Assembly: GCA_029817715.1 (NCBI GenBank)
Contig: JARUPY010000495.1
Location: 310,001-374,000 of the forward strand
Direction: 5' to 3'
Length of the DNA: 64,000 bases
From: Melastoma dodecandrum
Taxonomy: Eukaryota > Streptophyta > Magnoliopsida > Myrtales > Melastomataceae
Part shown: in pieces, positions 1 through 10,629 of the stretch
How positions within the stretch are numbered: the first letter of the stretch is position 1
Layout: every line of letters begins with the position of its first letter
Program-made: the position numbers and the translations under genes
The notes under the pieces: model-generated
Databases searched by the model: none
The model's input: only the letters and a program-made list of their open reading frames with translations
Told to the model about the DNA's origin: nothing

Positions 1-620
1 CTGTCATGAAAGCCACAGCGAGAATTGGGGTGACATTGGGTCCTGCCGTGGTGTGGAATTATTACTTGTAGGAGCCCTTTCATCCAACAAAGAAACACAA
101 GCTTTCAAATGTCACCTTTGAGGACAAGGTTGTTCTTGAAGGGAGGGTATTGATGCATGAAAACCAGTTAAACGGGACCAAGGGTTGTGTGCCGATTGGA
201 GGGGCTGATTCAAAGGCATAAATCAAGACCCTAGCTTCAAGGGATCATGCTCATCAAAGACCAGGAAGGATGAAATTGCGAGGATAAGAATTTTTAGAGA
301 GGGGTATAAGGGATGTTTATCTGTTAGTGGGGAAGTAGAGAAAAAAAGGTAAAAGAGAATAGGGCCGATAGGTGGAGAGTGCGTGTGTGTGGGTGCAGCT
401 TCAGCCGTTGCTTGAACCATCCGACTAGAGGAGATTCAGCGGCGTGTTGTGCTTTTTGGTTTTGTCTACATCAAGTACCCTTTTCTTCTTTTATCTACAT
501 CGGAGGGGCCCGATCCGGTGTAGAACTCTTTTGTATGCAACATAGCTTCTTGCAGTAATCTTGCCATATTCACATTCGCATTGATCACGAAGGTCAGGCC
601 GCCCACCACAGTCGTGGTTT
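1..620. repeat. Duplicated block, copy 1 (partner 15417-16065)
   Basis: This stretch matches 15417-16065 nearly base for base, with small indels and substitutions. Position 5 here corresponds to 15421. The + strand begins inside the tail of an unidentified coding fragment ending in the residues GPAVVWNYYL and a TAG at about 70; the partner reads GPALVWNYYL. The rest holds no convincing gene. Minus-strand open frames at 223-420 and 15638-15865 are similar to each other only because the DNA is duplicated. The block leads into the DUF4220 remnant and copy A, so it is the left part of a larger duplicated unit. Confidence 0.8.
530..620 (+). pseudogene. DUF4220 gene remnant (short, internally deleted)
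   Basis: A short stretch containing TTGCAGTAATCTTGCCATAT and GTTGATCACGAAGG-like words matches the longer DUF4220 5' remnant at 37540-37800 after an internal deletion. It also recalls the start of copies A-E, where the same bases encode the first transmembrane segments. The same deleted remnant recurs at 15985-16065 and continues at 24349. It is not translatable. The call rests on comparison within the window. Confidence 0.5.
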
Positions 621-839
621 CCCATAACCTTCTTGGTAAACGCCCATATTGGTTTTCCTAGAAACTTCACACAGACGCCGCTGTCCATATTTTTGTTTAA
701 CAGAAGCCAACCATGGAACAAAACCACTTATTTAAGACGTTTACCTTTTATAATTATTCACTATTAGTCAACAACTGATTATGTAGTTTAGGTTAGTGAT
801 TAAAGATATTATTAGGTTATTTCCATAAATTTATGTTAT

Positions 840-1160
840 GATATTATATATTTATATTGACTTTAGCGTCTTTCCAGATGTACGAGAGGCTTTTTGGTCA
901 AACGCATCCCTTTCAAGCTAAGCGTTCTTTCCATTCTCCCACCACCGCGTTTTTCATTTCTCCATCTTCTGTCAACTCTTTTTCGCGTAATCCTTCGATA
1001 TTTGGTGTACTAATGATTTGGTGATGCCAAGAAGACTTAGATCGGAGAGCCAAATGTGCGTACCGGTTTGCTTGAGCTGTTTTCATTCAGATTTCCCGGG
1101 TCAGTTTTAACCTCTTCTGATTTTTTTTTTCTTTTTTGGGCGATTGGTTGACGGAGACGA
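840..1160 (+). promoter_or_regulatory. Conserved upstream and leader region of DUF4220 copy A
   Basis: This region is shared with the sequence upstream of copies C (about 24600-24936) and D (about 38340-38665). It holds a TATA-like AT stretch (around 841-860), then TTGACTTTAGCGTCTTTC and a pyrimidine-rich leader ending just before the ATG. Conservation across three duplicated copies suggests that the promoter and leader were duplicated with the gene. The TATA assignment and any transcription start are inferred. Confidence 0.4.
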
Positions 1161-1550
1161 ATGGCGTCGCTGCCGTTTGTGGCGAGCTTGCTGGATATGT
1201 GGGCTGCATGGAACATCCGAGGTTTCATGATACTGAGCCTTTCTATGCAATTGCTTCTTGCTACCGTCTCCCCTCTCTGGAGAAAAACATCAAATCGGTT
1301 GGTCATTCTGATGATATGGTCCACCTACTTACTAGCAGACTGGGTCGCAATATTCGCTTTCGGGTTGATCACGAACTCCAAATTCAAGAATAACGCGACC
1401 CCTCAGGAAGTTGACGTTGGCCAAGATCTCCTGACCTTGTGGTCTGCCTTTTTTCTGATGCACCTAGGGGGCCCGTTTTCTATCACTGCCTATGTGTTAG
1501 AGGACAATGCACTATGGCTCGCCACTTGGTCAGCTTGGTTGTCCAGATTG
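1161..1550 (+). pseudogene. DUF4220 family gene, copy A (truncated)
   Basis: The frame opens with MASLPFVASLLDMWAAWNIR and continues through the first three hydrophobic segments of the DUF4220 domain, about 85-90% like copy D by eye. At about 1518 one base is missing compared with copy D (CTATGGCTGCG becomes CTATGGCTCG), which shifts the frame. Homology then stops near 1550, so only about 130 of the usual 670 residues remain. No DUF594 exon follows. The ATG at 1161 matches the start used in copies C and D. The copy is a dead 5' fragment that keeps its upstream region. Confidence 0.85.
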
Positions 1551-1579
1551 TTTAGGGTTACTGAACCGGGGTTTTGATG

Positions 1580-3180
1580 ATGAATTTAAGCAACGAGTTA
1601 CTAGTGGTAAGTAGTAATGTTTCATAAGTTGTGTGCTTCTCCTCAGCGATGAGCTGGAGCAATGTGTTGCTGAACCACAGCTAGTAACAGTTATATATTG
1701 CTGCATACAGTAAGCTGTTACTGTGGTATTACGTATACATATTGTAAATATGAAAACATATTTTCAGTACCTTCATTTTATTTTGATTTATCTTCGATTA
1801 TCTGTCTGAGTATCCAAATTCACTCAATATGGCCTAATAATCTCATTATAAATATTTAGACAATTAAATATTGAGAGAATAGCTATTGTATTTGAAAACA
1901 AAAATATTTTGCTACCCTGTAATAGGATAAAATATCAAATTAAAAATTGTTGTTTATCATAATCGATCAGAAGATTATGAGTGATTTATAAAGTTTAAAA
2001 ATAATTATTCGATTAAGATAAGTTAGGGAAGTTACCGATAGCATAGGGGCCGCTTGAGCAGACCCTAGCTCAGGATCTGTCCGCAACTTTTGGTAACAAA
2101 TCACGAAGGTGAGCATCTTCTATACCTCTTTCTCCTTTAATAATCAGAATAGGAGGACAGACAAAGTGCCTTTGTGCGTCTAAGTGGTCTGAGTGGTTCC
2201 AAAGCATGTGTGATCTGAGTGAAGCTTTGAGGGTTGATGGACAGCGGAAGGTGCTAAGTGTCTCCTGGTCCTTAGCTCTTGTAAGCTGTGTGTGAGAGTG
2301 TCAAGGGCCGAGGTCAGACCTTGATCGTCGTGAGAGGGACCAGGTGTCCTCGGTCCGTCCAAAGAGCGGCTGGCGAATTGTTTGATTGAAGCTAAGTGAA
2401 TACATATTCTGAATTTTATGGCCATTAAAGGCGCAAGAGAGAAGGGAAGGGAGGGTCATACCTTGTGCATGTGTCCCTGCACAACTCCACCAACTCCCTC
2501 CTCCTTCGCAAGACTTCGCCTCGAGGCAACTTTGCTAGATAATCCGTCTTGGTCACACCTCACTTTATCCCTTCTGCTCCCGGTTGTACGAATGTAGTGT
2601 CCCCTGGATCAAATTTTTTCGACAAAATCAAGGTGGAATTGAACTTTATATTTTCATTTTTCTTCTCTTTGTATTCCACGAGTGACACAATTGGGAATGA
2701 CAGTAGAACTTTATTTCTTTCCGGTGTCCTCCCGTCCCCTCTTCATCAATTTCCTTGTTCTTTCCACTTGCATGATCAAGATTGATTTAAGGGCCCATTT
2801 CATTCTCTAGACAAATGGTCAATCCATTTTTTTGTTTTCCTCTCTCAATTGAATCGTAGAAAGGTACGAGGGGATTGTCGGAAGAGTAACTAATGTCTTC
2901 TCATTCCCATCTATTTTTCATGTGTTCATATAATGTTGTGTGAGGGAGGAAATTCTCTTGTGACCTCCCACTTCGGAAGTCCTTCCAACGCGGGTGCAAT
3001 CAAGTGCTATGCGCCATCCCGCATTGGCTCAATAAACATGCATTTCAGAGCATCCGAGGGCTTCCGTATTCACGTCTCATTCACTAAAGCGCTCGTAAGC
3101 ACATATACTTCATTCCGTCGCGAACGTACAATTGTAATTCATGTTCAAACATTCACAAGGATTTTGTTTGCATATTTAGA
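1580..3180. other. Intergenic, AT-rich, no gene recognised
   Basis: Open frames here (for example 2180-2425 minus, 2549-2785 plus and 2933-3187 plus) lack recognisable domains, show low-complexity composition and do not match anything else in the window. I see no supported feature. Confidence 0.5.
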
Positions 3181-3181
3181 T

Positions 3182-3569
3182 TTATAAAAGTTCGGGACGG
3201 ATAGTCGATGATACTTCAAAGAAGGCGAAGAAAAAGAAGACGATTGCGCATGCGAGAACACAAAATACTTCCTCAAAATTGCAGATCACACCATGGCAAT
3301 TCATTCCGTCCAAACAGGACCAACCAGTAATTATTGCAGTCTCCTGTTTACTTTGGATCAACATGAAAGAACGCCCTCCTAAAAATTAGAGGACTAATCG
3401 ATTCGATAATTCTCGTCTCTTTCATTTCATCCCGGATGGAGTTGTAAAGAAAAACAAAATTCGGAAACTCAATCACATGATTTCTAAATTCATCTACTCC
3501 CCCAGGATCCCAATACGAATCTCCATAATTGTTTTCCATGTCCTGCTGAGTGCGGCTCAGCTGCTTCAA
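3182..3569 (-). other. Unidentified ORF pair, related to 13346-13560
   Basis: Two overlapping minus-strand frames (3569-3348 and 3364-3182) run through this stretch. The second ends in a hydrophobic segment (VFCVLACAIVFFFFAFFEVS) that resembles the segment IFCVVIFIFFVIFEVSC on the minus strand at about 13440-13520. The DNA around the two segments is also similar. A hydrophobic helix shared by two diverged loci suggests an old duplicated coding fragment, now in broken frames. I do not recognise the family. Confidence 0.3.
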
Positions 3570-3669
3570 AACGACGGCTCTCCCAGCGGCATGCAGATTT
3601 CCATCGCCATCTTGGGGACAACCAACTTCATCTTCTTCTTTACACCCATCCTTGATACTGTGTAAGTGA

Positions 3670-4590
3670 GGCCCAACTCAGATGGACAATACAAAGTTTT
3701 TGATGTTACAATTGTAAAAGAATATTAACTTTGTTAAGTGTAAGATGACAGCACAATTTATTTTATTGGGCAACATAGATAGAGCTGATTAGTTACTTTG
3801 GGCTGCTATAAAATATTTACACCATTTTTTTATCTATTCCATTGTAATTATTATCCAGGTAGTTTTTTTTCCACAAAGTACGAAAATTTTAAAACTTGAG
3901 TGCTTCGACTAAAATGAAAGAGCGAACACTTTTAAAGATGAAATTTATAAAACTTTTGGTTATCATTCAAAAGACAAGTTGTTTTCTTTTTTGTATCCAA
4001 ACACCATCCTTTGCATATTTTGTTCATCCAAGTAAAAAATAAGCAATCATCATCTTAAAACACTCCTCCTGGGTATCTTGTTTAGATAAAAAAAGATGAA
4101 GAAACCCAACATTTTGTCCCTTCATATTTTCACTGAGACACTCCAAAAGAAATATTTTTTTACATCCAAACACAAACTTCTCTCCACACCATTCCTTACG
4201 CCCACACACCCAATTCGTGTCTATCCATGAAACGACCTGAAAATTTTCAAATTTTTTCATTAGAATCCTCAGTCGTAATTGACCGGTCAACAGCGGAAGT
4301 CACAGTGGAAAATCCTACCATAGGTTCCTCTCCTGATTATCTCCACCTGAAGAGCACCACGTGTGTCTCACTTTGTGATCTCTGCAACACTAAAATAATT
4401 CCCCGATTGGGGTCAGCGATAAATCGCCGAGTACGCCTCCTCATGCACACACGAAACATGGGACTCCTAGACTCATTCCAGTATGCACATTTGAAATCCA
4501 TTTATGCTCCATGCGATTAGAATGGCCAAGTATGTATAGTCAGAGCAGATAGAACAGTATTAAACCGCAATCGTAAAGTATTACTCCAGA
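3670..4590. other. Intergenic, AT-rich, possible MITE remnant
   Basis: No gene recognised. Around 3955-4200 the words GTATCCAAACACC and TACATCCAAACACAAAC flank a segment of about 200 bases. Such words are common at the ends of plant MITEs, but no clean inverted repeat or target duplication was found. Confidence 0.25.
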
Positions 4591-4592
4591 AA

Positions 4593-4814
4593 TCACATAT
4601 CACATGGGCGGTGAATAAACAATAAGTAAACAAACGACTCCCATGAATCAATCGTCCTCAACTCAACAACTCTTCCCAAGGTGCCAGGACCATCGTAGTG
4701 TGTCCTCACCCACTCCTCCGGGAGCGCCCAGGGCAACGGCAGCAGGTGCGACCGCGAGTGGCGCCACTTCCCCGCTATCTCCTCCGACACACAGTCGGGA
4801 ATCATATTGAGCAT
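4593..4814 (-). other. Unidentified 73-codon ORF with protein-like composition
   Basis: The minus-strand frame has a balanced, protein-like composition (for example LLPLPWALPEEWVRTHYDGP), unlike the surrounding AT-rich spacer, and begins with a methionine. It may be one exon or a fragment of a conserved gene. No neighbouring exon was recognised and I cannot assign a family. Confidence 0.3.
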
Positions 4815-5300
4815 AGAATGACTTTCATTGTATCTCTAGTTATATCCTGTCCAAGATAGAGTGCATGGCAGAAGATTGAATTTGTACAAGACCAATCAAT
4901 TTATATTTCTCTCTGATAGAATAACTCGCCCGTGCGTACAGAATCACGACTTTGATATTCCACGTGGCTGATCCCGACCGGGTAGGTAGCCCGATTTTAA
5001 TGCGGCAACAGAAATAATTCTGCAGAACTTGCGAACCCTAACCAGCATCCACCGAAATGGACGCGGATGAACCCGTTCACAAGTCCTATACTAACTCTTA
5101 AAGATTCAGCCGGCACCTACATTTTAGCCCCCAGCCACCGTGTTGTTTAATACTTGCATTGCACAAGCAGAGCACCACGGTACACTCTGGACAAGTTTGT
5201 AATTTAAGCCTTCCAAATTCTATGCAGATCAATGACAGAATATATTCCTTGGGCTGCAAAACCGCAATTCAGATAGCATAGACTTTCTGAATAGCAATTC
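4815..5300. other. Intergenic, no gene recognised
   Basis: This segment holds no supported gene. It may include the outer part of the degenerate Tekay-type LTR, whose left end could not be fixed. Confidence 0.3.
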
Positions 5301-6082
5301 AGAAGGTGGGTCGTCCCGAGCGCAATGTTCTCCCGTCCTCCTCTCCTCTATATACTTCACGTATCGGCCTTCGGATCCGCCGGCGAGACTCCCACGTCTT
5401 GGGTACCCTGATCGACGCCGTGCATCGGAGTCCTCAGCGGCGTCCTTCCCCCCGACCCTCTTTCCTTTCTCCTTTTTTTATCCCCCACTTTCCCGTAAAG
5501 CTGCTTCGTCTTTTCTTTCTTTCTTTCCTTTTTTTTATTGTTATTTTGTCTCTTTCCTATAACAAAGGAATCCTACGCGTGCAGCGTAAGTGGTCAAGGA
5601 GGAAAGCCTTTCGGATTTTTTTAATCCATTCAATATTTGATTACCTTTGTCCTACTTGCCGACACAGCCACGCATTAGCCCTGACCCCCATTTGATGAAA
5701 GCCTTTTGGATTTTTTTAATCCATCCAATATTTGATTACCTTTGTCCTAATGCCCGCATAGCCACGCATTAGCCCTGACCCCCATTTGATTAATGTCGAT
5801 TAATTAGCCAATTTAATCCTGATCAAAATCCGTGACATTATATATATCTTATCGCGACTCAAATCCGATTTCGTTTGGTTCTAGGCGTCCCATTTCCCGC
5901 ATGACGTAATCACACGAAATTGAATTAAAGTCCCGATAATATTCGATATTAATGTCAACTGACAATAAAAGTATTAAACTCTCATGCCACGTCGGATTTT
6001 GACTCGGTCATATGTTGCATTTTTAGTCAACATGATAGTCAAAGTAATACATTCTAATTTTCAAAAAATCCGGGTCGTTACA
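5300..6082 (-). mobile_element. 3' LTR remnant of Tekay/Del-type gypsy element
   Basis: Read on the minus strand, the LTR begins at 6082 with TGTAACGACCCGGATTTTTT, a start typical of Tekay/Del LTRs. It lies directly after a polypurine tract. The far (left) end could not be located because no second LTR survives for comparison, so 5300 is approximate. The LTR contains a 95-bp tandem duplication. Confidence 0.6.
5602..5791. repeat. Tandem duplication, 2 x 95 bp
   Basis: Two consecutive units (5602-5696 and 5697-5791) begin with GAAAGCCTTT and include AATATTTGATTACCTTTGTC and TAGCCCTGACCCCCATTTGA. They differ at only a few positions. They lie inside the Tekay-type LTR remnant. Confidence 0.85.
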
Positions 6083-6097
6083 ATCCACTCCCCTTAA
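6083..6097 (-). other. Polypurine tract of Tekay-type element
   Basis: On the minus strand this reads TTAAGGGGAGTGGAT, directly followed by the LTR start TGTAACGACCC. Polypurine tracts prime plus-strand DNA synthesis in LTR retrotransposons and lie exactly here. Confidence 0.75.
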
Positions 6098-6251
6098 TTT
6101 AAATTTCGTCTTCGAAATTTGTTATTACATTACATCACTCGAACAAGTACGAGTACATCTCCCTCATGCGGGACTCTGTCTCCCACGTAAGCTCCTCAAT
6201 CTGGCCATGAATCCATTGTACCCTTAACATCGGAACCACTCTATGACGGAG

Positions 6252-9200
6252 CTATTTCTCCATCCTATCCACTATCTCTACGGGCTCTGTAGTAACTTGT
6301 AAATTCGGAGCCACCTCAACCTGTTCGTCGTGTAGTATATGTCGAGGATCCGAGACGTATTTCCTAAGCATAGACACATGGAAGACGTTGTGGACGTCCG
6401 CCAGCCTGAGCGGTAAGGTTAGTCTATAAGCCACATTCCCGATCCTCTCTAAATCTCATGAAGTACTATGTACCTCGGGCTCAATTTTCCTTTTAGCCCA
6501 AATCGGAGGTTCTGCTTTGTAGGAGATACTCTCAGAAAGAAATAATCTCCTACCTCGAAATCGAGGGGCCTGCGTCGTTTGTCTGCATAACCTTTCTGTC
6601 TAGTCTGAGCGGCGCGAAGACGATCTTGGATAAGTCTAATTGTCTCCGTTGTCTCTCGGACTATCTCAGGTCCTAACTATGCCTGTTCTCCACCCTCGTT
6701 CCAACATAAAGGAGTTCTACACGAGCGACCACACAGAGCTTCAAAGGGAGCCATCTGAATGCTCTGTTGTAGCTATTGTTGTACGAGAACTCTACCAAAG
6801 GTAGCTGATCTACCCAAGAGCCCTCCAAGTCCAAGGCACGAGCTCTCAGCATGTCCTCAAGTATCTGAATGATATGCTTAGTTTGACCATATTCCTGAGG
6901 GTGGAAGGCAGTACTCATGTTTAACCTTGTGCCCATTGTCCGCTGTATGGTGCTCCAAAACCGAGAAGTGAATCTCGCATCTCTGTCCGATACTATTACA
7001 CTGGGTATACCGTGAAGGCGAATGACCACCTTCACGTACAGCTTGGCCAACTTGGCTACCGAGTAAGTTAAACTGATTGGAATGAAGTGGGCAGATTTAG
7101 TCAATCTATCCGCTATCACCCAAACTGAATCATAACCCTGCATCGTCCTAGGCAGGTTTGTCACGAAATCCATAGCAATCTCATCCCATTTCCATTGGGG
7201 AATTGGCAGAGGCTGAAGTTCTCCTCCCGGTCCCTGGTGTTCAATCTTGACCCTCTGACAGGTCAAGCAGCGGTTCACATACTGAGCCACATCTCTTTTC
7301 ATTCATTGCCACTAATACTGTTTCCGCAGATTTTGATACATCTTGGTGACCCCGGGGTGGATACTATAAGTGCTCAAGTGTGCCTCATCCATGATTAAGG
7401 TGCGTAGATCTTCCAGAGAAGGTATGCAGATACATACTTGGTACCACAGTAGATCATCATTAGATATGCTGAAATCATTATCTATCTGATCCTGCAGCCT
7501 GGATCGCTCGTCTGTCAGGTACAAATCCTGAAGTTGAGCCTCACGAATCTGATCTATCAGCCCCGACCCAATAATCATGGTAGCTAGTAGAGGACCACTG
7601 CCGCTGAATCCTACTCTAATGCCAATCTCCTTAACTTGTTCACGTAGTCGCCATTCCTCTACCTTGATGCTGGCCAAAGAGGCAGTTTTTCCTGCTCAAG
7701 GCATCGGCAACTACATTGGCTCTACCTGGGTGATTGGAGATCGTGCAGTCATAGTCCTTAATCAGTTCCATCCACCTCCTTTGCATCATATTTAACTCAT
7801 CCTGAGAGAATAGATATTTCAGGCTCTTGTGGTCGGTGAATATCTCGAAGATTTCACCATACAGGTAATATCGCCATAATTTCAAAACAAATACTACTGC
7901 AGCTAACTCCAAATCATGGGTAGGGTAGTTCTGTTCATGTATCTTTAATTGTCTGGAGCATAGGCTACTACATTGTCGCGCTACATCAGTACAACACCCA
8001 ATCCAAAGTAAGAAGCGTCGCTGTAAACTGCAAATCCTCCGCTGCCACTATGCAAAACCAATACTGGTGCGGAACTTAACCGATTCTTTAATTCAAGGAA
8101 GCTCCTCTCGCAATCATGAGTCCACTCGAACGCAGTACCCTTTTTCAATAGTTGGGTTAGAGGTCTTGCAATCCGGGAGAATCTCTCAATGAAGCGCCTG
8201 TAATACCCAGCTAAGCCTAGGAACCTCTGCATCTCAGTCACTGTAGTAGGGCGAGGCCAGTTCAGAACAGCTTCAACCTTGGCTGGATCCACTGCAATAC
8301 CCTCAGTGGATACTATGTGACCCAAGAAGCTTACGTTGCTAATCCAGAACTCGCACTTACTTAACTTAGCATACAACTAATTCTCTCGTAATACCTCTAA
8401 TGCTAGTCTTAGGTGCTCCGCATGCTCCTCCATACTTTTAGAATAGACCCAGATGTCATCAATGAACACTACTACGAATTGATCTAAGTACGGCCTGAAG
8501 ATGCGATTCATTAGCTCCATAAAAGCAGCAGGTGCATTAGTCAAGCCAAAGGACATCACTAGGAATTCGTAGTGTCCATAAAGCATACGGAAGGCTGTTT
8601 TCATAACATTTGAATCACGGACTCTGATCTGATGGTATTATGATCTCAAGTCGATCTTAGAATACACTACGGAGCCTTGAAGTTGGTCGAACAGATCATC
8701 AATACACGGTAGGGTGTATCTGTTCTTGATCGTAGCTTTGTTCAATAACCGATAGTCTATGCACATCCACATCGTACTGTCTTTCTTTTTAACAAATAAT
8801 ACGGGTGCTCCCCACGGAGACACACTCGGACTTATGAATCCCTTGTCAAGCAGGTCCTGGAGCTGCACTTTTAGTTCTTTTAATTCAGCGAAACCCATAC
8901 GATACGGTACCTTTGAAATAGGTTCGGTCCCTGGTATAACATCTATTAGAAAGTCAACCTGTCTAGACGGTGGTAGTCCAGGAAGTTCCTCAAGAAATAC
9001 ATCCTCATATTCCTGCACAACTGGAATGTCTCACAGGCTAGGAAGTTCTTCCTTCAGATTGAACATCACTGCCAGAAAAGCTTCACCCCCACCGCGCATG
9101 GTCCTCTGCGCTTCAACTGCTGCAATCAACGAAATACGAATACTATGGTCACAAACGGCGGTATACTGGTGGGCTGGCTGTCCTGATACTCTGAACAAAA

Positions 9201-9275
9201 TCTCTCGCCTAACGCAATCCACCATCGCGTGGCACTTCATCAGCTAGTCCATGCCTAGCATGACGTCAAATCTCT
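6252..9275 (-). pseudogene. Degenerate Ty3/gypsy pol (PR-RT-RH-INT), Tekay/Del-like
   Basis: Domains follow in order on the minus strand. A protease tail lies at 9275-9031. Reverse transcriptase covers about 9018-8000, with the FIDD active-site box near 8460. RNase H covers about 8110-7640. Integrase covers about 7440-6680, with the zinc-finger cysteines in CLTCQ. A C-terminal segment at 6434-6252 reads HNVFHVSMLRKYV. In-frame stops interrupt the protein near 9243, 9028, 8638 and 8376, and frame changes occur near 7950, 7660 and 6670. The conserved integrase glutamate is absent: the usual GQSERT-like motif reads GQTKHI. Gag and the 5' LTR are missing beyond 9275. This is a dead, 5'-truncated copy. 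Confidence 0.85.
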
Positions 9276-10027
9276 TTATCTAAAAAATAATAAGATCAAT
9301 TAATGACTGCAGCCAATTCATCGCTGCTAAGCTAACGTTGTCGCCTGGTTTTTAGTAGTTAGTGGCAGCAAACTATAGGCGATCGACGAGATTTTGGATA
9401 AGATCTGGACATAAAAGAAACCAACCACAGAAATTAAGATAGAAGATGACTTCTTCTTGAAAAGTTTTTTAATTATTAATAACATTTTATTCTACGAGAG
9501 AGAGGGACATGTTCCGCTTATTTAATTTATTTTATCGTTAATATAATTTTTTTTTAAAATATTACTTTAAATTTTTCGCCAAGACTTTTTTGCCATCTCC
9601 CCGAGAGTCTTCTTGGTCATTCATTAATTCAACCTACACAACACAAAGAAACAAGAAAGAGGTTGGTAACAGCGGTGAGACTGACCGACTATTATTATCT
9701 ATCAACGCAATGCACTCTCCATAAAAGAAATAAATAAATTTATAATTCCCCGTGTTTATTTACATATAAACAAAGAAAAGGAAGCAAGTTTCCACTAAAT
9801 AAAGTTATCATTTGAAAGGAATGGTTAAATGACTATTTTATCCTTGTCTTTTTTATGAGATGAGTAATTAAGTTAATGTAAATTTACAAAGAGAAGGAGG
9901 GTAAAGTAGTCTTTTTAAGCAATCAAACGCACCTCAACGATCGCGCTTTAGAATAATACCGGTTGGATATGATGGTTCCATACTCATTAGAAACAAAAAT
10001 CCACGAGTAATTTTTTATTAATGTGTT
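9276..10027. other. Intergenic, AT-rich, no gene recognised
   Basis: Homology to the gypsy element stops at about 9275. The following sequence to the copy B leader shows no gene, terminal repeat or recognisable element. Confidence 0.5.
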
Positions 10028-10629
10028 GTGGACTTGGGATGCAGCTTCTGTCTTCTTTCCTGGTCAGAATCTTCCCAGTTGTTGGGTTTTGTTCACTCCA
10101 GATCTACAAGAGACGCTCCGCTTGCTCGCCGCCACCGGAAATGCGTAACAGGATGCAAGTGTAGCTCCTTCATTCCCCGGCATCACCCCACAGCCTGCTC
10201 CTCTCATCAGCTTCACCTGCAGGTATGTCCTCTTCCTCGCTTTAAAAGCTTGCTTTCTTTTTTCCTTTTCTTTCCCTTTCTTCCCTTCTTCCACAGATCG
10301 AGCACTTATTTCCATATAATTTGTTTGGCAAGAGAGGCCCTAAATGTTGTTCAATTGATTTGAAGGATTCGAAAAATTTTGTGCTTAAATTTTAAAATCA
10401 TTCGTATGTTTTCCTAGTCTTTTGGATCTTTCATTATTTTTTTTTGGAAATAAGTAAATGTTTTCCCTGGGAGATGGGGCGACAGAAGAACCTGTGACTA
10501 TTCATCGCTTGGGTTTCTGCTACACAGAGAAGATGCGTAAACTGGTTTCCCCATGCGATTTTCATTTACATTTGGTGACCGGAATTGATTTCTCTTGTTT
10601 TTTCTCGGTCTATTGATTAAGGAAAACAA
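10028..10629 (+). promoter_or_regulatory. Probable 5' leader of DUF4220 copy B
   Basis: This sequence precedes the intact copy B. A good donor-like CAG|GTATGTCC near 10221 and a pyrimidine-rich tract ending in AG near 10620 would allow an intron in the leader just before the ATG at 10630. No transcript evidence is available, so the leader intron is a guess. The open frame at 10028-10363 has no recognisable domain and is not called. Confidence 0.3.
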
